Shown here: in pieces, positions 41,878-51,601 of the stretch
How the letters are laid out: each line of letters starts with the position of its first letter
Position numbering within the stretch: the first letter of the stretch is position 1
IMG/VR virus record: IMGVR_UViG_3300042346_000702
Span: 49,510-113,509 of that record
DNA length: 64,000 nt
Direction: 5' to 3' (one strand)
Source of the DNA: a virus
The notes under the pieces: model-generated
What the model was told of the DNA's origin: nothing
What the model saw: only the letters and a program-made list of their open reading frames with translations
Databases searched by the model: none
Translations under genes and position numbers: made by a program

Positions 41878-42066
41878 TTAGTTGAATACGCTGTAAATTG
41901 AAATGCCTAAGCTGATTGAAGCCAGAATGACTGAAGCATATGCAAGAACAACCGCTATTCTGGCTTTACGTTTGACGTATTCTTGGTTAGAAAATGTTGT
42001 AGCAGCTACATTTTCAAGTGCTTCAAATTGTTCTTTAGATATTGCGTTATCGCTATAACTTCTCAT
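41878..42066 (-). CDS. Tail-anchored small membrane protein (62 aa)
   Basis: A charged N-terminal half is followed by one hydrophobic span (IAVVLAYASVILASISLGI). Located 8 bp after the 240-aa gene in the same late operon. No family recognised. Confidence 0.6.
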   Translation of the reverse strand: MRSYSDNAISKEQFEALENVAATTFSNQEYVKRKARIAVVLAYASVILASISLGISIYSVFN

Positions 42067-42074
42067 ATATGGTA

Positions 42075-42797
42075 TTATCTCTCTACTATTTTAGTTTTTG
42101 AAAGTTTGAACAGTGACGAAGTTTGCTCCTTCACTATTTTGATTGGTTTGTCTATTGTAACACTTTGTTTGACTTTTGGTTTAGTTTCATTCAATTTAGC
42201 TTCGGCTACATTCACTAAAGTCTCTAAGTCAATTGATGGTGCTGGTGCTTTACGTTCTTGACGAACAGGCTTAGTAAATTGGATTTGCTTTTTAGGAGTA
42301 GGTGTAGCTTTTTCCTCAATAACTTTTTCCTCTTTATCTAATTGAATAAGGTCTTCAAACGAAAAGATTGAACTAGGCGGCTTAGGTTGTTCAACATAAC
42401 GTTGAGCAGCTTGACGTAATTCATCTTGAGTAATGAAGTTTGATGTATCAGTTCTAATAGCATTATCAGAAGGAGGAGTATCAGACGTCACTTCAACTGA
42501 TGGTGAATTCAAATCAATCGTTTGCGAATATGGAGTAATCACTTTACCATTCAGTACAACTTCAATTGATAGCTTTGCAGAAGTCTTACCACTAAACAGA
42601 CTTGTCAAAATGGGAATAGAAGTTTCATATTCATTCGAACCACTATTCAATGTAGCGATACTGCAAAGTCTAATGGATTCACAGCAAGATAAGAATACTC
42701 GCACTTCACTTGGAGTTGCTGATGTTCCAGCAATGCTTAGACCAAATGAGACTTTGAAATCTTCACCAAGTTCTATGTTATTAGAGGCGACATTCAT
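42075..42797 (-). CDS. Putative virion protein (240 aa)
   Basis: The N-terminal 95 residues look like one Ig-like beta domain (FKVSFGLSIAGTSATPSEVRV). The rest is a long Pro/Lys/Thr-rich, probably disordered tail. It overlaps the 122-aa gene by ATGA. Its place in a late operon with structural genes suggests a virion role. Confidence 0.55.
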   Translation of the reverse strand: MNVASNNIELGEDFKVSFGLSIAGTSATPSEVRVFLSCCESIRLCSIATLNSGSNEYETSIPILTSLFSGKTSAKLSIEVVLNGKVITPYSQTIDLNSPSVEVTSDTPPSDNAIRTDTSNFITQDELRQAAQRYVEQPKPPSSIFSFEDLIQLDKEEKVIEEKATPTPKKQIQFTKPVRQERKAPAPSIDLETLVNVAEAKLNETKPKVKQSVTIDKPIKIVKEQTSSLFKLSKTKIVER

Positions 42798-43162
42798 TCT
42801 TTACGTTCCCTTCTTAGTTTTAGATTGTTTAGTTTGATATTAGGTATTGTTTGTTCAAATTGTAGATTAGTCAATGCAATCATTGGTACAACATTATTAG
42901 CTGGATTATTCTCAATAGTTTGGCTAAAAGTTTGTCCATTCATTGTAACCGAAACGGAAATGTTGAATCCTTCTAAGTTCTGAAGAGTATCTTCTTGTTC
43001 TTCATCATCATCATCAGGTCTTCCAAACCAGTTTTGATAACGATAATGCTGAACATTCCCACCGCCAGTAACAGGTTGCGGTGGAATTGGGTTACCAAAT
43101 CTTCTCCTGCAAGCCAGGCCATTGATTGTGAAAGCATTGATTGAACAAGAATTGATAGACAT
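42794..43162 (-). CDS. Putative virion protein (122 aa)
   Basis: A Cys-containing N-terminus (SINSCSINAFTINGLACRRR), an acidic linker (RPDDDDEEQED) and a beta-rich C-terminus. It overlaps its downstream neighbour by ATGA and starts 3 bp after the 312-aa gene. No family recognised. Confidence 0.5.
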   Translation of the reverse strand: MSINSCSINAFTINGLACRRRFGNPIPPQPVTGGGNVQHYRYQNWFGRPDDDDEEQEDTLQNLEGFNISVSVTMNGQTFSQTIENNPANNVVPMIALTNLQFEQTIPNIKLNNLKLRRERKE

Positions 43163-43165
43163 TTA

Positions 43166-44104
43166 TTATGGCTTATAAGTTCTTTCGCGATAAACAGTAA
43201 TAAAGAATGCGGCTGCCCATGTGCTATCTGAAACGTTCACGCATTCCAATCGTAAGAAGTATCCATGAGGAAGTTTGAATGTATCTTCGGATGCTAAACG
43301 AACTGGATGACCATTGGTTCCAAGCACTGGCATTCTATTAATGAACCGGTGGATTATCGATTCATTGACAGACATCTTATACCCACCTGTCTTAGTAAAA
43401 TTAGGACGTAACCCATTAGTTTCATCATAATCCCAATCGCCATCTTTGCTAAAAGTTCTCGGAAGCAAATAAGGTGCTGATGCAAACCCATGCGTTCCAG
43501 TTCCAGGTCCTCCAGTCGAATATGTAATGTAACCGTCTTCGTCAATGACTAAATCTAAATCTTGAACTTGTTGTAAATGACAACCTTCTGCACAAATCAA
43601 AGCATTGACATAATCACCAATTTTTGCATCTTGCCACATTGCATATCCTTCATGAACATAAGTATCTCCGAAATTACTATCAAACAATAAATCTACATGA
43701 GAACGCGGAGTACCTGGAGTGTTTTGAATAGCGGCTATAGGACCTTGTCCAAGTAATCCATTTTGCTCATCATCTCCAGCTCCTATCCATTGGCTGTAAA
43801 ACATCTTGCCATCAATAACGGGTTTAGCTGATGAATGCACCCAAACTTTGTTACCAACTTCTGACATTGGAAATCCACCATTGCCAAGTATCCATTTCCA
43901 ACCTTCAGTCGGATTAAGGTCTTTGATACCATCATTGACAATAATATCAAAACAGCCTATCATATCAAAGAGCTCAGTATCTTCTTTGTAATACGATTGT
44001 ATTGATGGAGTGACATCAAGTTCTTCACCCACTTGTAAATCCTTACCAGCAAAAGATAAGATACGTTGTGTATTGTTTTTGAGTTTGATAATTTGTGTTG
44101 CCAT
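43166..44104 (-). CDS. Putative virion structural protein (312 aa)
   Basis: Begins MATQIIKLKNNTQRILSFAG, then a beta-rich body with many Gly, Trp and aromatic residues and LVIDEDGYITYSTGGPGTG. This looks like a head- or tail-surface protein. A late promoter lies 30 bp upstream, and it follows a fibre gene. No family named. Confidence 0.55.
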   Translation of the reverse strand: MATQIIKLKNNTQRILSFAGKDLQVGEELDVTPSIQSYYKEDTELFDMIGCFDIIVNDGIKDLNPTEGWKWILGNGGFPMSEVGNKVWVHSSAKPVIDGKMFYSQWIGAGDDEQNGLLGQGPIAAIQNTPGTPRSHVDLLFDSNFGDTYVHEGYAMWQDAKIGDYVNALICAEGCHLQQVQDLDLVIDEDGYITYSTGGPGTGTHGFASAPYLLPRTFSKDGDWDYDETNGLRPNFTKTGGYKMSVNESIIHRFINRMPVLGTNGHPVRLASEDTFKLPHGYFLRLECVNVSDSTWAAAFFITVYRERTYKP

Positions 44105-44133
44105 GTTCTTAATTGTTTCCTAAAGGTTTAGTC

Positions 44134-44141
44134 TATTTATG
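44134..44141 (-). promoter_or_regulatory. T4-type late promoter (CATAAATA)
   Basis: 7 of 8 consensus bases, 29 bp before the 312-aa gene and overlapping the end of the fibre gene. Confidence 0.6.
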
Positions 44142-47100
44142 AACTCATATTACCAGTCCAAGTTTCAGTTACATCTTCTTGAGTATCTGAAGTAATCATA
44201 AAGTGTAATACTGCAAAGCACGCAGATGGATTAGTTTGACCTGCAACACTTCGTAAGTAGATACCAACATGGTCGCCAGCGGCAAAAGTGATAGGTGAAG
44301 TAAATGTTGTCTTTCTTGCTGCTCTTGCATTACGAAGTGGAACAGTAAGTTGTAATGTTGAAGTTTGATTTCCAGCATTCCATGCAACTTTACGAAGCTC
44401 AATATCACAACCTGAGTTTGCGACAGTATTAGAGAAAGTAAGTCCAACTAATTGACAATCCCATGGCATAATATGCGGTGTTGCATTTGAAGGAACGATA
44501 ACGTCGTCGCACCCAAGCCAAATGTTAGTACCTGCATTAGCTTGACTTCCAAAGTCTAACGTAAAGGTTTTTCCGACTGGCGAAAGAACCGTCAAGAATG
44601 CATTTTCCCAATTAGATGTCACTGAATTATAGACAAGTAATTGACCATGTTGTGGTGAAGTAATAGTTACATCAGAAAGAGCATCAACATTAGCATTCAC
44701 GTTGATTTGACCAACACCTGAACCAGCATTAGTTGCACTTACCAATGGACCAGTAAAGTTCAATTGAGTAAATGGACCACCTGATACAATCACACCTTCA
44801 TCTTGAAGATTGATAGAACTTCCTGAACCCGCAGGACCCATTGGGCCAGAAACACCTTGAGGACCTTGAGGACCAACTTCACCTTGAATACCTTGAATAC
44901 CTTGCGGACCAACAGGGCCAGTAGCACCTGAAAGACGGGTCACTGTTAGACAAGCTCCAATTGCAAGAGTGTCTGTTCCAGTTGAAGTTCTTACTTGAAC
45001 CGTGATAAAGTCACCTGATACTAAGTCAGCCGCAAACACATTCTCTAAAGAACCTGTTGTATTTGATGCAAAAGTAAATGCTGAGGTAGAACCATTTAGA
45101 ACAGTGGTTCCATTCTTCAACATTTGAACACTGATAGTACGTGTAGCATTTCTTGAAACTATTGGAATGCTATAACCAAGTTCATAAAGACCAGTTTGTC
45201 CAACTGTGACTGGAGCTCCTGATGCCCATACGATAACTGATGCGTTATTCTCAATATGTTGAGTTTGCCAAGTAACGTTTGCAAAAGTAGTGGTAATCGA
45301 GCTTGTGGCAGTGTTAGCAACTTGACAGACTGCTTGGTCAGCAGATGTCATTGTACTTGCAATCGTTAGAGTTTCGTTAGCTCCTGAGTTATTGACTGTT
45401 AGCGAAATGCCAGAACCGGCTACTACTTTAGATGCAAGATAGTCTGAAGTAGTATCATTTGCAGTAATCTTCGTAAATCTATCAGTCGTAATCACCGGTT
45501 GATAAGATAGCCCTGTCACTGAGGTATCGTCAGACATCAAGAAGTAGCCATTAGTTCCAACAGGCTGTCTAACATTGTTCGCACCAGTATGGGCAAGTAT
45601 ATCACCTTTAGTTGTGAGTGGAGACAATGCATTGAAACCGGCAAGAGCAGTCGTTTGACCAGTACCACCTTTGATAATTGGCACGACATTCAATGTCAAT
45701 GGAATGGAAGTAGTTCCTGAACCAGTTGCATCACCTGTAATCGTAATCGTTTGATTAGCAGTCAAGTAGTTTTGATTGACCGCATTAGTCACAATACCCT
45801 TAGCATTGACAGTGATACCATTGTAAGTACCAGCCACAACACCAGAGTTTGCAAGAGTTGCCGTAATAGCAGTCGTTCCAGAACCAGATACATCACCCGA
45901 TAAAGTGATGTTTTGATTGCTTGTCAAATAAGCTACATTAGAACCAGCCCAAGCTAATCCTCTCGCATCAACCGTAATGTTATTGTAAGTTCCAGCAACA
46001 ATACCAGAGTTTATGAGGTCAATATTATCGGCATTGACTTGAATAGGACTTCCACCTGCTGCATTTACGTTAAGAGTATTCCCAGTCTTAGTTAGGCCAT
46101 TACCTGCAATCAATTGAGCAAGTCCATTGAACTGAGTAAATGTAAGAGATGTAGTTCCAACCGTGATAGGATTAGATGTAGATAGCACCCAACCAGACCC
46201 AGCATTGTTAGTTCCTTGTTCAACGTATGTGTAAAGACCTGATGTCACTTCTGCATTGCTATCTGCATCTGTAGAACGTGTCCAAGCACCAGAAGCAATC
46301 ACATAGATGCCATTTTGAGAAGCTGTCGTTTGGTCTTTCACTAAGATGCGGTCACCAATAACTGAGACTATGCCATCAATCGTTTGAAGTCCTGAAAGAG
46401 TTAGGTTTCCAGTTGAAGCTATTCGTACAGAGTTCTTGAAATCAAGTCCTGTGACTACATTATCAACATACTGCTTAGTTGCCGCATGAAGCGGTAATGT
46501 TGGGTCACCTGATAAAGTAATAGCACCAGTCATACTATCACCAGCTTTATTGACTGGAGTATAGCCTAAAGCTGTCGTAATGTCAGAAGAAGTCACCGAG
46601 CTTGTGGCAGATACACGACCTTTAGTATCGGTTGTGATTTTGACAAAGCTATTCGAAACTGGAGTTCCAATCGTCGCAAGTGTCAATGTTGTATTGCCTG
46701 CAGATGAATTGACATCACCTGAAAGAGCTGGAAGTATTAGGTCCCAAGATGAACCATTGTCACGATAAAGTCCAGCAGTATCAGTCGTCACATAGAAACG
46801 ATTTGCTGTTCCTGCTGACGGTCTTGATACTAAAGTTCCAGATGCAAGAGATGTAGCACCACCAGCATTGATAACTTGAAGAGCATTTTGAACACTTCCA
46901 AGTCCAACATTAGATGATGTTAGTGTTACTGTTCCAGTCATACCTGCAACTGAAGTCACTGGGAAAGCAATCGAAGTATTAGTAACCGCAGTCACCAAAC
47001 CTTTAGCATTCACTGTCAATTGAGGAACAGCTGTTGAGCTTCCGAAAGAACCAACATTTCCATTGACAGTATTAAGAGTGAATGGAATTGAAGTAGTTCC

Positions 47101-48987
47101 TGAACCATTACCATCACCAGTGATAGTGATACTTTGATTTCCAGTAAGATATGCAACATTAGAACCAGAAGATACACGGCCATACACATCAACTGTTACG
47201 TTGTTGTAAGTTCCTGCAGTTCCAAAGAAAGGCAAATCAACTGTTGGGTTTCCACTAATGCCATCAGCAAATACAACGTCAAGAGTGTTGGAATGAAGTA
47301 TGCGGGAATCTACTACGTTTCCTGGAAGATTGACAATAAGTCCAAACACTGCATTTGTCGCTAAGCTTGTTAGTCTTGGGCTAAGTGGTTGTGCATCCGT
47401 GATACCATAACCAGCAAGAGTTGTTGGTTTGCCAGTCGTAATCTTAGACCAATCAAGTGATGGAATGTCAGATGCAATCAGCGAAGTTCCACCAGTTACT
47501 AAACCCTTAGCATTGTAAGTCACTTTTGGAGATGTTCCTGCAGTTACCACATTTGCAAGTGTCACTGGGATTGAAGTCGTTCCTGAACCTGTTGCATCAC
47601 CTGTCAAACTGATTGATTGATTACCTGTTAGATATGCAGTATTTGCTCCAACTGTTGCACGTCCATAAGCATCAACAGTAATCGTATTGTACGTTCCGGC
47701 AGTTACACCTGACGTTGCAAGGTCGATAGTATCAGTTCCAACAACAATGCGAGTGCTTGAACCGGTTCCAACGTTCAGAGTATTGCCTGTCTTAGAAAGA
47801 CCATTTCCTGCCGTGATTTGACCTAAACCATTGAACTGAGTAAAGACAAGACCTGTTGTTCCAAGAGTGATAGTTCCAGTTGTAGTTAGTGTCCAACCAG
47901 AAGAAGCTTGAGTTGAACCTTGATCAACATAGCAATACATTCCTGTTGTTACTTCAGCACCATTACCAGAATTGTCCGCATCAGTTGCACGAGACCAAGC
48001 TCCAGTTGCAACGACATAGATGCCATTTTGCGAAGTAGTTGTCTGATTTTTGACAAGCACTCTATCCCCAGCTACAAGAGCAATTCCGTCAATTGTTTGA
48101 GCACCTGATAAAGTGATGTTAGCAGTCGTCGCAGCTTTTACTGAGGTCTTGAAGTCAAGACCAGTGATTGCATTATCAACATATTGCTTAGTCGTAGCAT
48201 GAAGTGGATTTGTTGGGTCACCTGAAAGTGTCAATAAGCCAGTCATGCTATCACCAGCATTATTCACTGGAGTATAGCCTAAAGAGGTTATGATGTCAGA
48301 AGAAGTAACTGATGACGTAGCTGATACACGGCCAAAGTTGTCAGTTGTGATTTTGACAAAGCTATTCGAAACTGGGAGACCTATTGCAGCCAAATCAATT
48401 GAAGCATTACCAGCAGTTCCTGATGGATTGACAATGTCTAAGGTTGAAGTAGTAAGAGAACGAGTAACAATAGTTCCTGGAGCAGTTCTTGTTAGAAAGC
48501 CTAAGGTTGAACTTCCACTAATTGATGTTAGATTAGCATTCAGTGGTTGAGCATCAACTATTCCATATCCAGCAAGTGTAGTAGGATTAGTTCCTGAAGT
48601 AGCACGTCCTTTGCTATCAATTACTAAGCGAGTATAAGAACCTGCTGCGATACCAGTATTTGCTAAGTCTAATTGAAGTTGTTCATTACCACTTGCATTT
48701 AGCAATGCTACTTGCAAGTTAGATGCTGGAACTATCTTATCTTGAAGATATCCTGGAGTACTATCGGCTGAACTAATTGCTGATAGTCTATCAATGATTG
48801 AAAGTGTTGTCCAATCAGCGTTATTAGGACCAGTCTTTAGAAAGATATGACCTGTAGTACGTAAGAACAACGAACCTTTTGGTGCTTCTTCCTGTGTAAC
48901 TGACGGGTCTTGGTCTCCACCGAAAATAAGCAATTGGTCATTTATGCTTAGGTCAGAAACAGTGAATGAATTGTCAATGATAGTCAT
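44137..48987 (-). CDS. Large tail fibre with collagen-like segment (1616 aa)
   Basis: The frame extends to 49035, but a late promoter lies within that extension, so the ATG at 48987 (MTIIDNSFTVSD) is chosen. Two copies of the module DGI..GDR.LVK.QTT.QNGIYV...WSRATDAD..., each introduced by KQYVDN, are joined by GTYNxITVDA.G repeats like those of the 1944-aa fibre. Residues about 1350-1388 are Gly-X-Y collagen-like (GPVGPQGIQGIQG). A VDALSDVTITSP unit precedes the globular C-terminal domain. Receptor-binding or whisker function is likely. Confidence 0.85.
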   Translation of the reverse strand: MTIIDNSFTVSDLSINDQLLIFGGDQDPSVTQEEAPKGSLFLRTTGHIFLKTGPNNADWTTLSIIDRLSAISSADSTPGYLQDKIVPASNLQVALLNASGNEQLQLDLANTGIAAGSYTRLVIDSKGRATSGTNPTTLAGYGIVDAQPLNANLTSISGSSTLGFLTRTAPGTIVTRSLTTSTLDIVNPSGTAGNASIDLAAIGLPVSNSFVKITTDNFGRVSATSSVTSSDIITSLGYTPVNNAGDSMTGLLTLSGDPTNPLHATTKQYVDNAITGLDFKTSVKAATTANITLSGAQTIDGIALVAGDRVLVKNQTTTSQNGIYVVATGAWSRATDADNSGNGAEVTTGMYCYVDQGSTQASSGWTLTTTGTITLGTTGLVFTQFNGLGQITAGNGLSKTGNTLNVGTGSSTRIVVGTDTIDLATSGVTAGTYNTITVDAYGRATVGANTAYLTGNQSISLTGDATGSGTTSIPVTLANVVTAGTSPKVTYNAKGLVTGGTSLIASDIPSLDWSKITTGKPTTLAGYGITDAQPLSPRLTSLATNAVFGLIVNLPGNVVDSRILHSNTLDVVFADGISGNPTVDLPFFGTAGTYNNVTVDVYGRVSSGSNVAYLTGNQSITITGDGNGSGTTSIPFTLNTVNGNVGSFGSSTAVPQLTVNAKGLVTAVTNTSIAFPVTSVAGMTGTVTLTSSNVGLGSVQNALQVINAGGATSLASGTLVSRPSAGTANRFYVTTDTAGLYRDNGSSWDLILPALSGDVNSSAGNTTLTLATIGTPVSNSFVKITTDTKGRVSATSSVTSSDITTALGYTPVNKAGDSMTGAITLSGDPTLPLHAATKQYVDNVVTGLDFKNSVRIASTGNLTLSGLQTIDGIVSVIGDRILVKDQTTASQNGIYVIASGAWTRSTDADSNAEVTSGLYTYVEQGTNNAGSGWVLSTSNPITVGTTSLTFTQFNGLAQLIAGNGLTKTGNTLNVNAAGGSPIQVNADNIDLINSGIVAGTYNNITVDARGLAWAGSNVAYLTSNQNITLSGDVSGSGTTAITATLANSGVVAGTYNGITVNAKGIVTNAVNQNYLTANQTITITGDATGSGTTSIPLTLNVVPIIKGGTGQTTALAGFNALSPLTTKGDILAHTGANNVRQPVGTNGYFLMSDDTSVTGLSYQPVITTDRFTKITANDTTSDYLASKVVAGSGISLTVNNSGANETLTIASTMTSADQAVCQVANTATSSITTTFANVTWQTQHIENNASVIVWASGAPVTVGQTGLYELGYSIPIVSRNATRTISVQMLKNGTTVLNGSTSAFTFASNTTGSLENVFAADLVSGDFITVQVRTSTGTDTLAIGACLTVTRLSGATGPVGPQGIQGIQGEVGPQGPQGVSGPMGPAGSGSSINLQDEGVIVSGGPFTQLNFTGPLVSATNAGSGVGQINVNANVDALSDVTITSPQHGQLLVYNSVTSNWENAFLTVLSPVGKTFTLDFGSQANAGTNIWLGCDDVIVPSNATPHIMPWDCQLVGLTFSNTVANSGCDIELRKVAWNAGNQTSTLQLTVPLRNARAARKTTFTSPITFAAGDHVGIYLRSVAGQTNPSACFAVLHFMITSDTQEDVTETWTGNMSS

Positions 48988-49022
48988 GCTTGCCTGTTGA
49001 TTGTGTATGATATGCCATAAGC

Positions 49023-49030
49023 TATTTATG
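49023..49030 (-). promoter_or_regulatory. T4-type late promoter (CATAAATA)
   Basis: 7 of 8 consensus bases, 36 bp before the chosen start of the 1616-aa fibre; it decides that start. Confidence 0.65.
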
Positions 49031-49048
49031 GTCATAACACCAATACTA

Positions 49049-49085
49049 AGAAGGAGGATACACCATTTCTGATGCTCCTCCTTCT
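49049..49085 (-). terminator. Hairpin after the 513-aa structural gene
   Basis: AGAAGGAGGA / TCCTCCTTCT, a perfect 10-bp stem with a 17-nt loop, between two minus-strand structural genes; T-run weak. Confidence 0.6.
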
Positions 49086-49110
49086 AGTTTATTGTACTAC
49101 TACTAAGAAA

Positions 49111-50652
49111 TTAGATGCTTGACACTCTACGAGCAGTTACATTGACAGCTGCAGTAGAAGCAACTGAAAGTTGTAAGTTAGCACCTGAAAGAGCAACTGC
49201 AATTGAAAGACCTGGAATAGTTGAACCAAGTTTCAATGTAGCAAATTTGGTAAAGTCAGCAGTAAGACCATTGCTTGCACCAAATACTTCGTAAGCAGTA
49301 ACGTTTGCAGAGTTAGCAGCATCAGTTACTTTGACAATCCATTTAGCAACAGTAGCAGCTACAGTATCAACAGCAGTTGAAGTAGTTACGTTAGTAACAG
49401 TGCTTTCTTTGCTGATTTCAGTAAGAGCTACATCAATCGCTTGAACGTTTTGGTTGATGCTGTTAGTATTCAGGATGTAAGTACCTGAAGTAACTTGAGC
49501 ACCAATTTCGGTATCAAGAGCTTGAATGTTGTTGTTGATTTTGTTGGTTGATAAGATGAAGTTACCAGAAGTTACATTCACACCAAGAGCAGTATCTAAT
49601 GCTTGAACATTAGTGTTTGTGCTATTGCTGTTGATGATGTAGTTTCCAGAAGTAACTGTAGCACCTAAGCTAGTATCAAGTTCTTGGATGTTTTCATTGA
49701 TGGTATTGATCGCAAGAATGTGATTACCATTAGAAACGTTAGCACCGATTTCAGTATCAAGAGCAAGTAAGTTGCCATTGACATGTTGTGCATTAGAAAT
49801 CCAGTTACCAGTTCCGGTTGGAGCGCCAAAAGCTGTATCAAGAGCTTGAATGTTGCCATTCATTTTGTTAGCAGCTAAGATGTAGTTACCATTAGTAACA
49901 TTAGCACCTAATTCAGTATCAAGAGATTGAACATTTGTGTTCAAACTGTCTGATGCAGAAATGAAGTTACCAGTTGAAACACCAGCACCAAGTTCAGCAT
50001 CTAATGCACTGATTGCAACAGTAAGGTTAGAACCTTGTGTTACAATAGTAGTAGAAGTATAAACAGGAGCTAAGTTACCAGCTGCAGGTTTGCCATCATA
50101 AGCACGGATGTAAGCAAGTTCGTCAAGTGAAGCACTATCAAAACGAACCCAAGCTGTACCATTGTAGGTCCAACGAGTACCGCCGTTTGTACCACTATCG
50201 ATGTAGATAGTATCACCTTGAGACAATGAATTGTTGTCTTGGGTAAATGACTCGGTTGTAGTATCATAGATATAGACGTTAGGAACGCCAGATAATCCAG
50301 AGAAAAGAACACGATCGCCATCAACAAGTGTTACACCATCAACAACTGCAGAAGCAGGACCAGAAGGTAAAGTAGTAGAAGTTGTATCAATTACAACTGC
50401 AGGCTCTCTCCATGAAATAGTGCCAGAGATGTTGTTATTGACCCAAGTTTCTGAAGCCATTTTTGACCAATGTTGAACACCAACACCAGCTGTGATTTTG
50501 GTCCAAATGTCGCCATTCAAGTTGTCAGTATAAACTGAACCAACTAATGCATTACCAGAATCACCGGCACCAGGTGCGCCTGCACCTTGAAGATATTGGA
50601 CGGTCTCGTCAATTTCTAGACCGCGATAGATTTGAAAGAAACTTTCACTCAT
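49111..50652 (-). CDS. Fibre or whisker protein with about 32-residue repeats (513 aa)
   Basis: The N-terminus (GNALVGSVYTDNLNGDIWTK) matches the attachment part of the other fibres. Residues 88-170 contain an AVVDGVTLVDGDRVLFSG module related to the one in the two larger fibres. Residues about 195-425 hold eight copies of a repeat LDTELGANVTNGNYILAANK. A beta C-terminal domain follows. A late promoter lies 44 bp upstream. Long thin fibre is likely. Confidence 0.8.
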   Translation of the reverse strand: MSESFFQIYRGLEIDETVQYLQGAGAPGAGDSGNALVGSVYTDNLNGDIWTKITAGVGVQHWSKMASETWVNNNISGTISWREPAVVIDTTSTTLPSGPASAVVDGVTLVDGDRVLFSGLSGVPNVYIYDTTTESFTQDNNSLSQGDTIYIDSGTNGGTRWTYNGTAWVRFDSASLDELAYIRAYDGKPAAGNLAPVYTSTTIVTQGSNLTVAISALDAELGAGVSTGNFISASDSLNTNVQSLDTELGANVTNGNYILAANKMNGNIQALDTAFGAPTGTGNWISNAQHVNGNLLALDTEIGANVSNGNHILAINTINENIQELDTSLGATVTSGNYIINSNSTNTNVQALDTALGVNVTSGNFILSTNKINNNIQALDTEIGAQVTSGTYILNTNSINQNVQAIDVALTEISKESTVTNVTTSTAVDTVAATVAKWIVKVTDAANSANVTAYEVFGASNGLTADFTKFATLKLGSTIPGLSIAVALSGANLQLSVASTAAVNVTARRVSSI

Positions 50653-50695
50653 TGTTATTACTCCTTGTAATAGATTTAGTTAGATAATTATTCTG

Positions 50696-50703
50696 TATTT
50701 ATT
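50696..50703 (-). promoter_or_regulatory. T4-type late promoter (AATAAATA)
   Basis: 7 of 8 consensus bases, 44 bp before the 513-aa gene. Confidence 0.6.
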
Positions 50704-50704
50704 C

Positions 50705-51364
50705 TCAATAGTTCAATCTTATGCAATTTATGCGAAAATCGACAGTATCTGTATTATTTACAACCAATCTCATTTCAGAACCACTTGAAACTACACTCAT
50801 CGTATATTTGAGATTATCTCCAGTCTTTGCATAGACAGTATATGATGGAGTAAGTGGAGCAGGTCGGTATGCAGCAAGAACTTCAGCAATTGAAATACGA
50901 CCCGTAGGTTCATGAAGAACAGTGACAATCCATTTACATGAAAGATTGTTTGGAAATACGACTTCATACGTATCACTTATTAGCGATTGATTTGATTGAA
51001 CAATGTTAGGGTCGTCAGGATTAGTAACTGCTCCTTTGACTTGTTCAATCTTGCGAAGAGTATAAGCAGTAATGCGATGATCGACTAGAACATCAGGAGC
51101 CCAAGCTCTAGCAGTCGTATCATCAAAACCTCTGCCAAAAATCGGGTCAATGTAAAGAGCGTCACCAATTCGCTGAATGATTTTGACAATCTCAGTTTGA
51201 CCTGCATTATGAGGGTCTTCTAAAGTAACAAGAAAGAAGTCACCAGGATTGGTCGGTTGGGGGTATAATACCCCGTCCCCAGGAATAACATGTATTTCTA
51301 GCCCTGACGACGTAAGCGAATTTTCTAATAATGATAAGGCATTATTAGTGTATAATTGAGTCAT
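50705..51364 (-). CDS. Tail structural protein, fibre-base type (219 aa)
   Basis: MTQLYTNNALSLLENSLTSS, FFLVTLEDP..AGQTEIVKI and GFDDTTARAW make up a pattern frequent in proteins that lie at the base of phage fibres. The C-terminal 90 residues are a separate beta domain related to the end of the 513-aa protein (KWIVTVLHEPTGRISI; KWIVKVTDAANSANVTAYEV). It is 4 bp after a small gene. Confidence 0.65.
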   Translation of the reverse strand: MTQLYTNNALSLLENSLTSSGLEIHVIPGDGVLYPQPTNPGDFFLVTLEDPHNAGQTEIVKIIQRIGDALYIDPIFGRGFDDTTARAWAPDVLVDHRITAYTLRKIEQVKGAVTNPDDPNIVQSNQSLISDTYEVVFPNNLSCKWIVTVLHEPTGRISIAEVLAAYRPAPLTPSYTVYAKTGDNLKYTMSVVSSGSEMRLVVNNTDTVDFRINCIRLNY

Positions 51365-51367
51365 AGT

Positions 51368-51601
51368 TTAGATTGCCTCTTCGCTTAGAATACCATCATA
51401 CTTTTGAACAATTGCTTTCAGTTCTTTAATGAAAGACGGAGCTTCAGTAATAGCTTCTTTTTCGAAGTCTTTTGCTTTGCTGACTGGTATTAGAACTTTT
51501 ACTTTCTCAATTCCCATTTCAGCGATAAACTCTTGATATCTTGTCTTAGAAGAACTTTCAATTAGCTGAGCAAAAAAATCGTTATTATTTATGTTTGCCA
51601 T
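51368..51601 (-). CDS. Hypothetical late protein with YQEFIAE motif (77 aa)
   Basis: The ATG at 51601 is used; the frame opens with a TTG 9 bp earlier. The segment KTRYQEFIAEMG at residues 19-30 is almost the T4 capsid-targeting peptide (MKTYQEFIAE), though it is internal. The rest is helical and charged. A perfect late promoter lies 78 bp upstream, inside the previous gene. Confidence 0.6.
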   Translation of the reverse strand: MANINNNDFFAQLIESSSKTRYQEFIAEMGIEKVKVLIPVSKAKDFEKEAITEAPSFIKELKAIVQKYDGILSEEAI

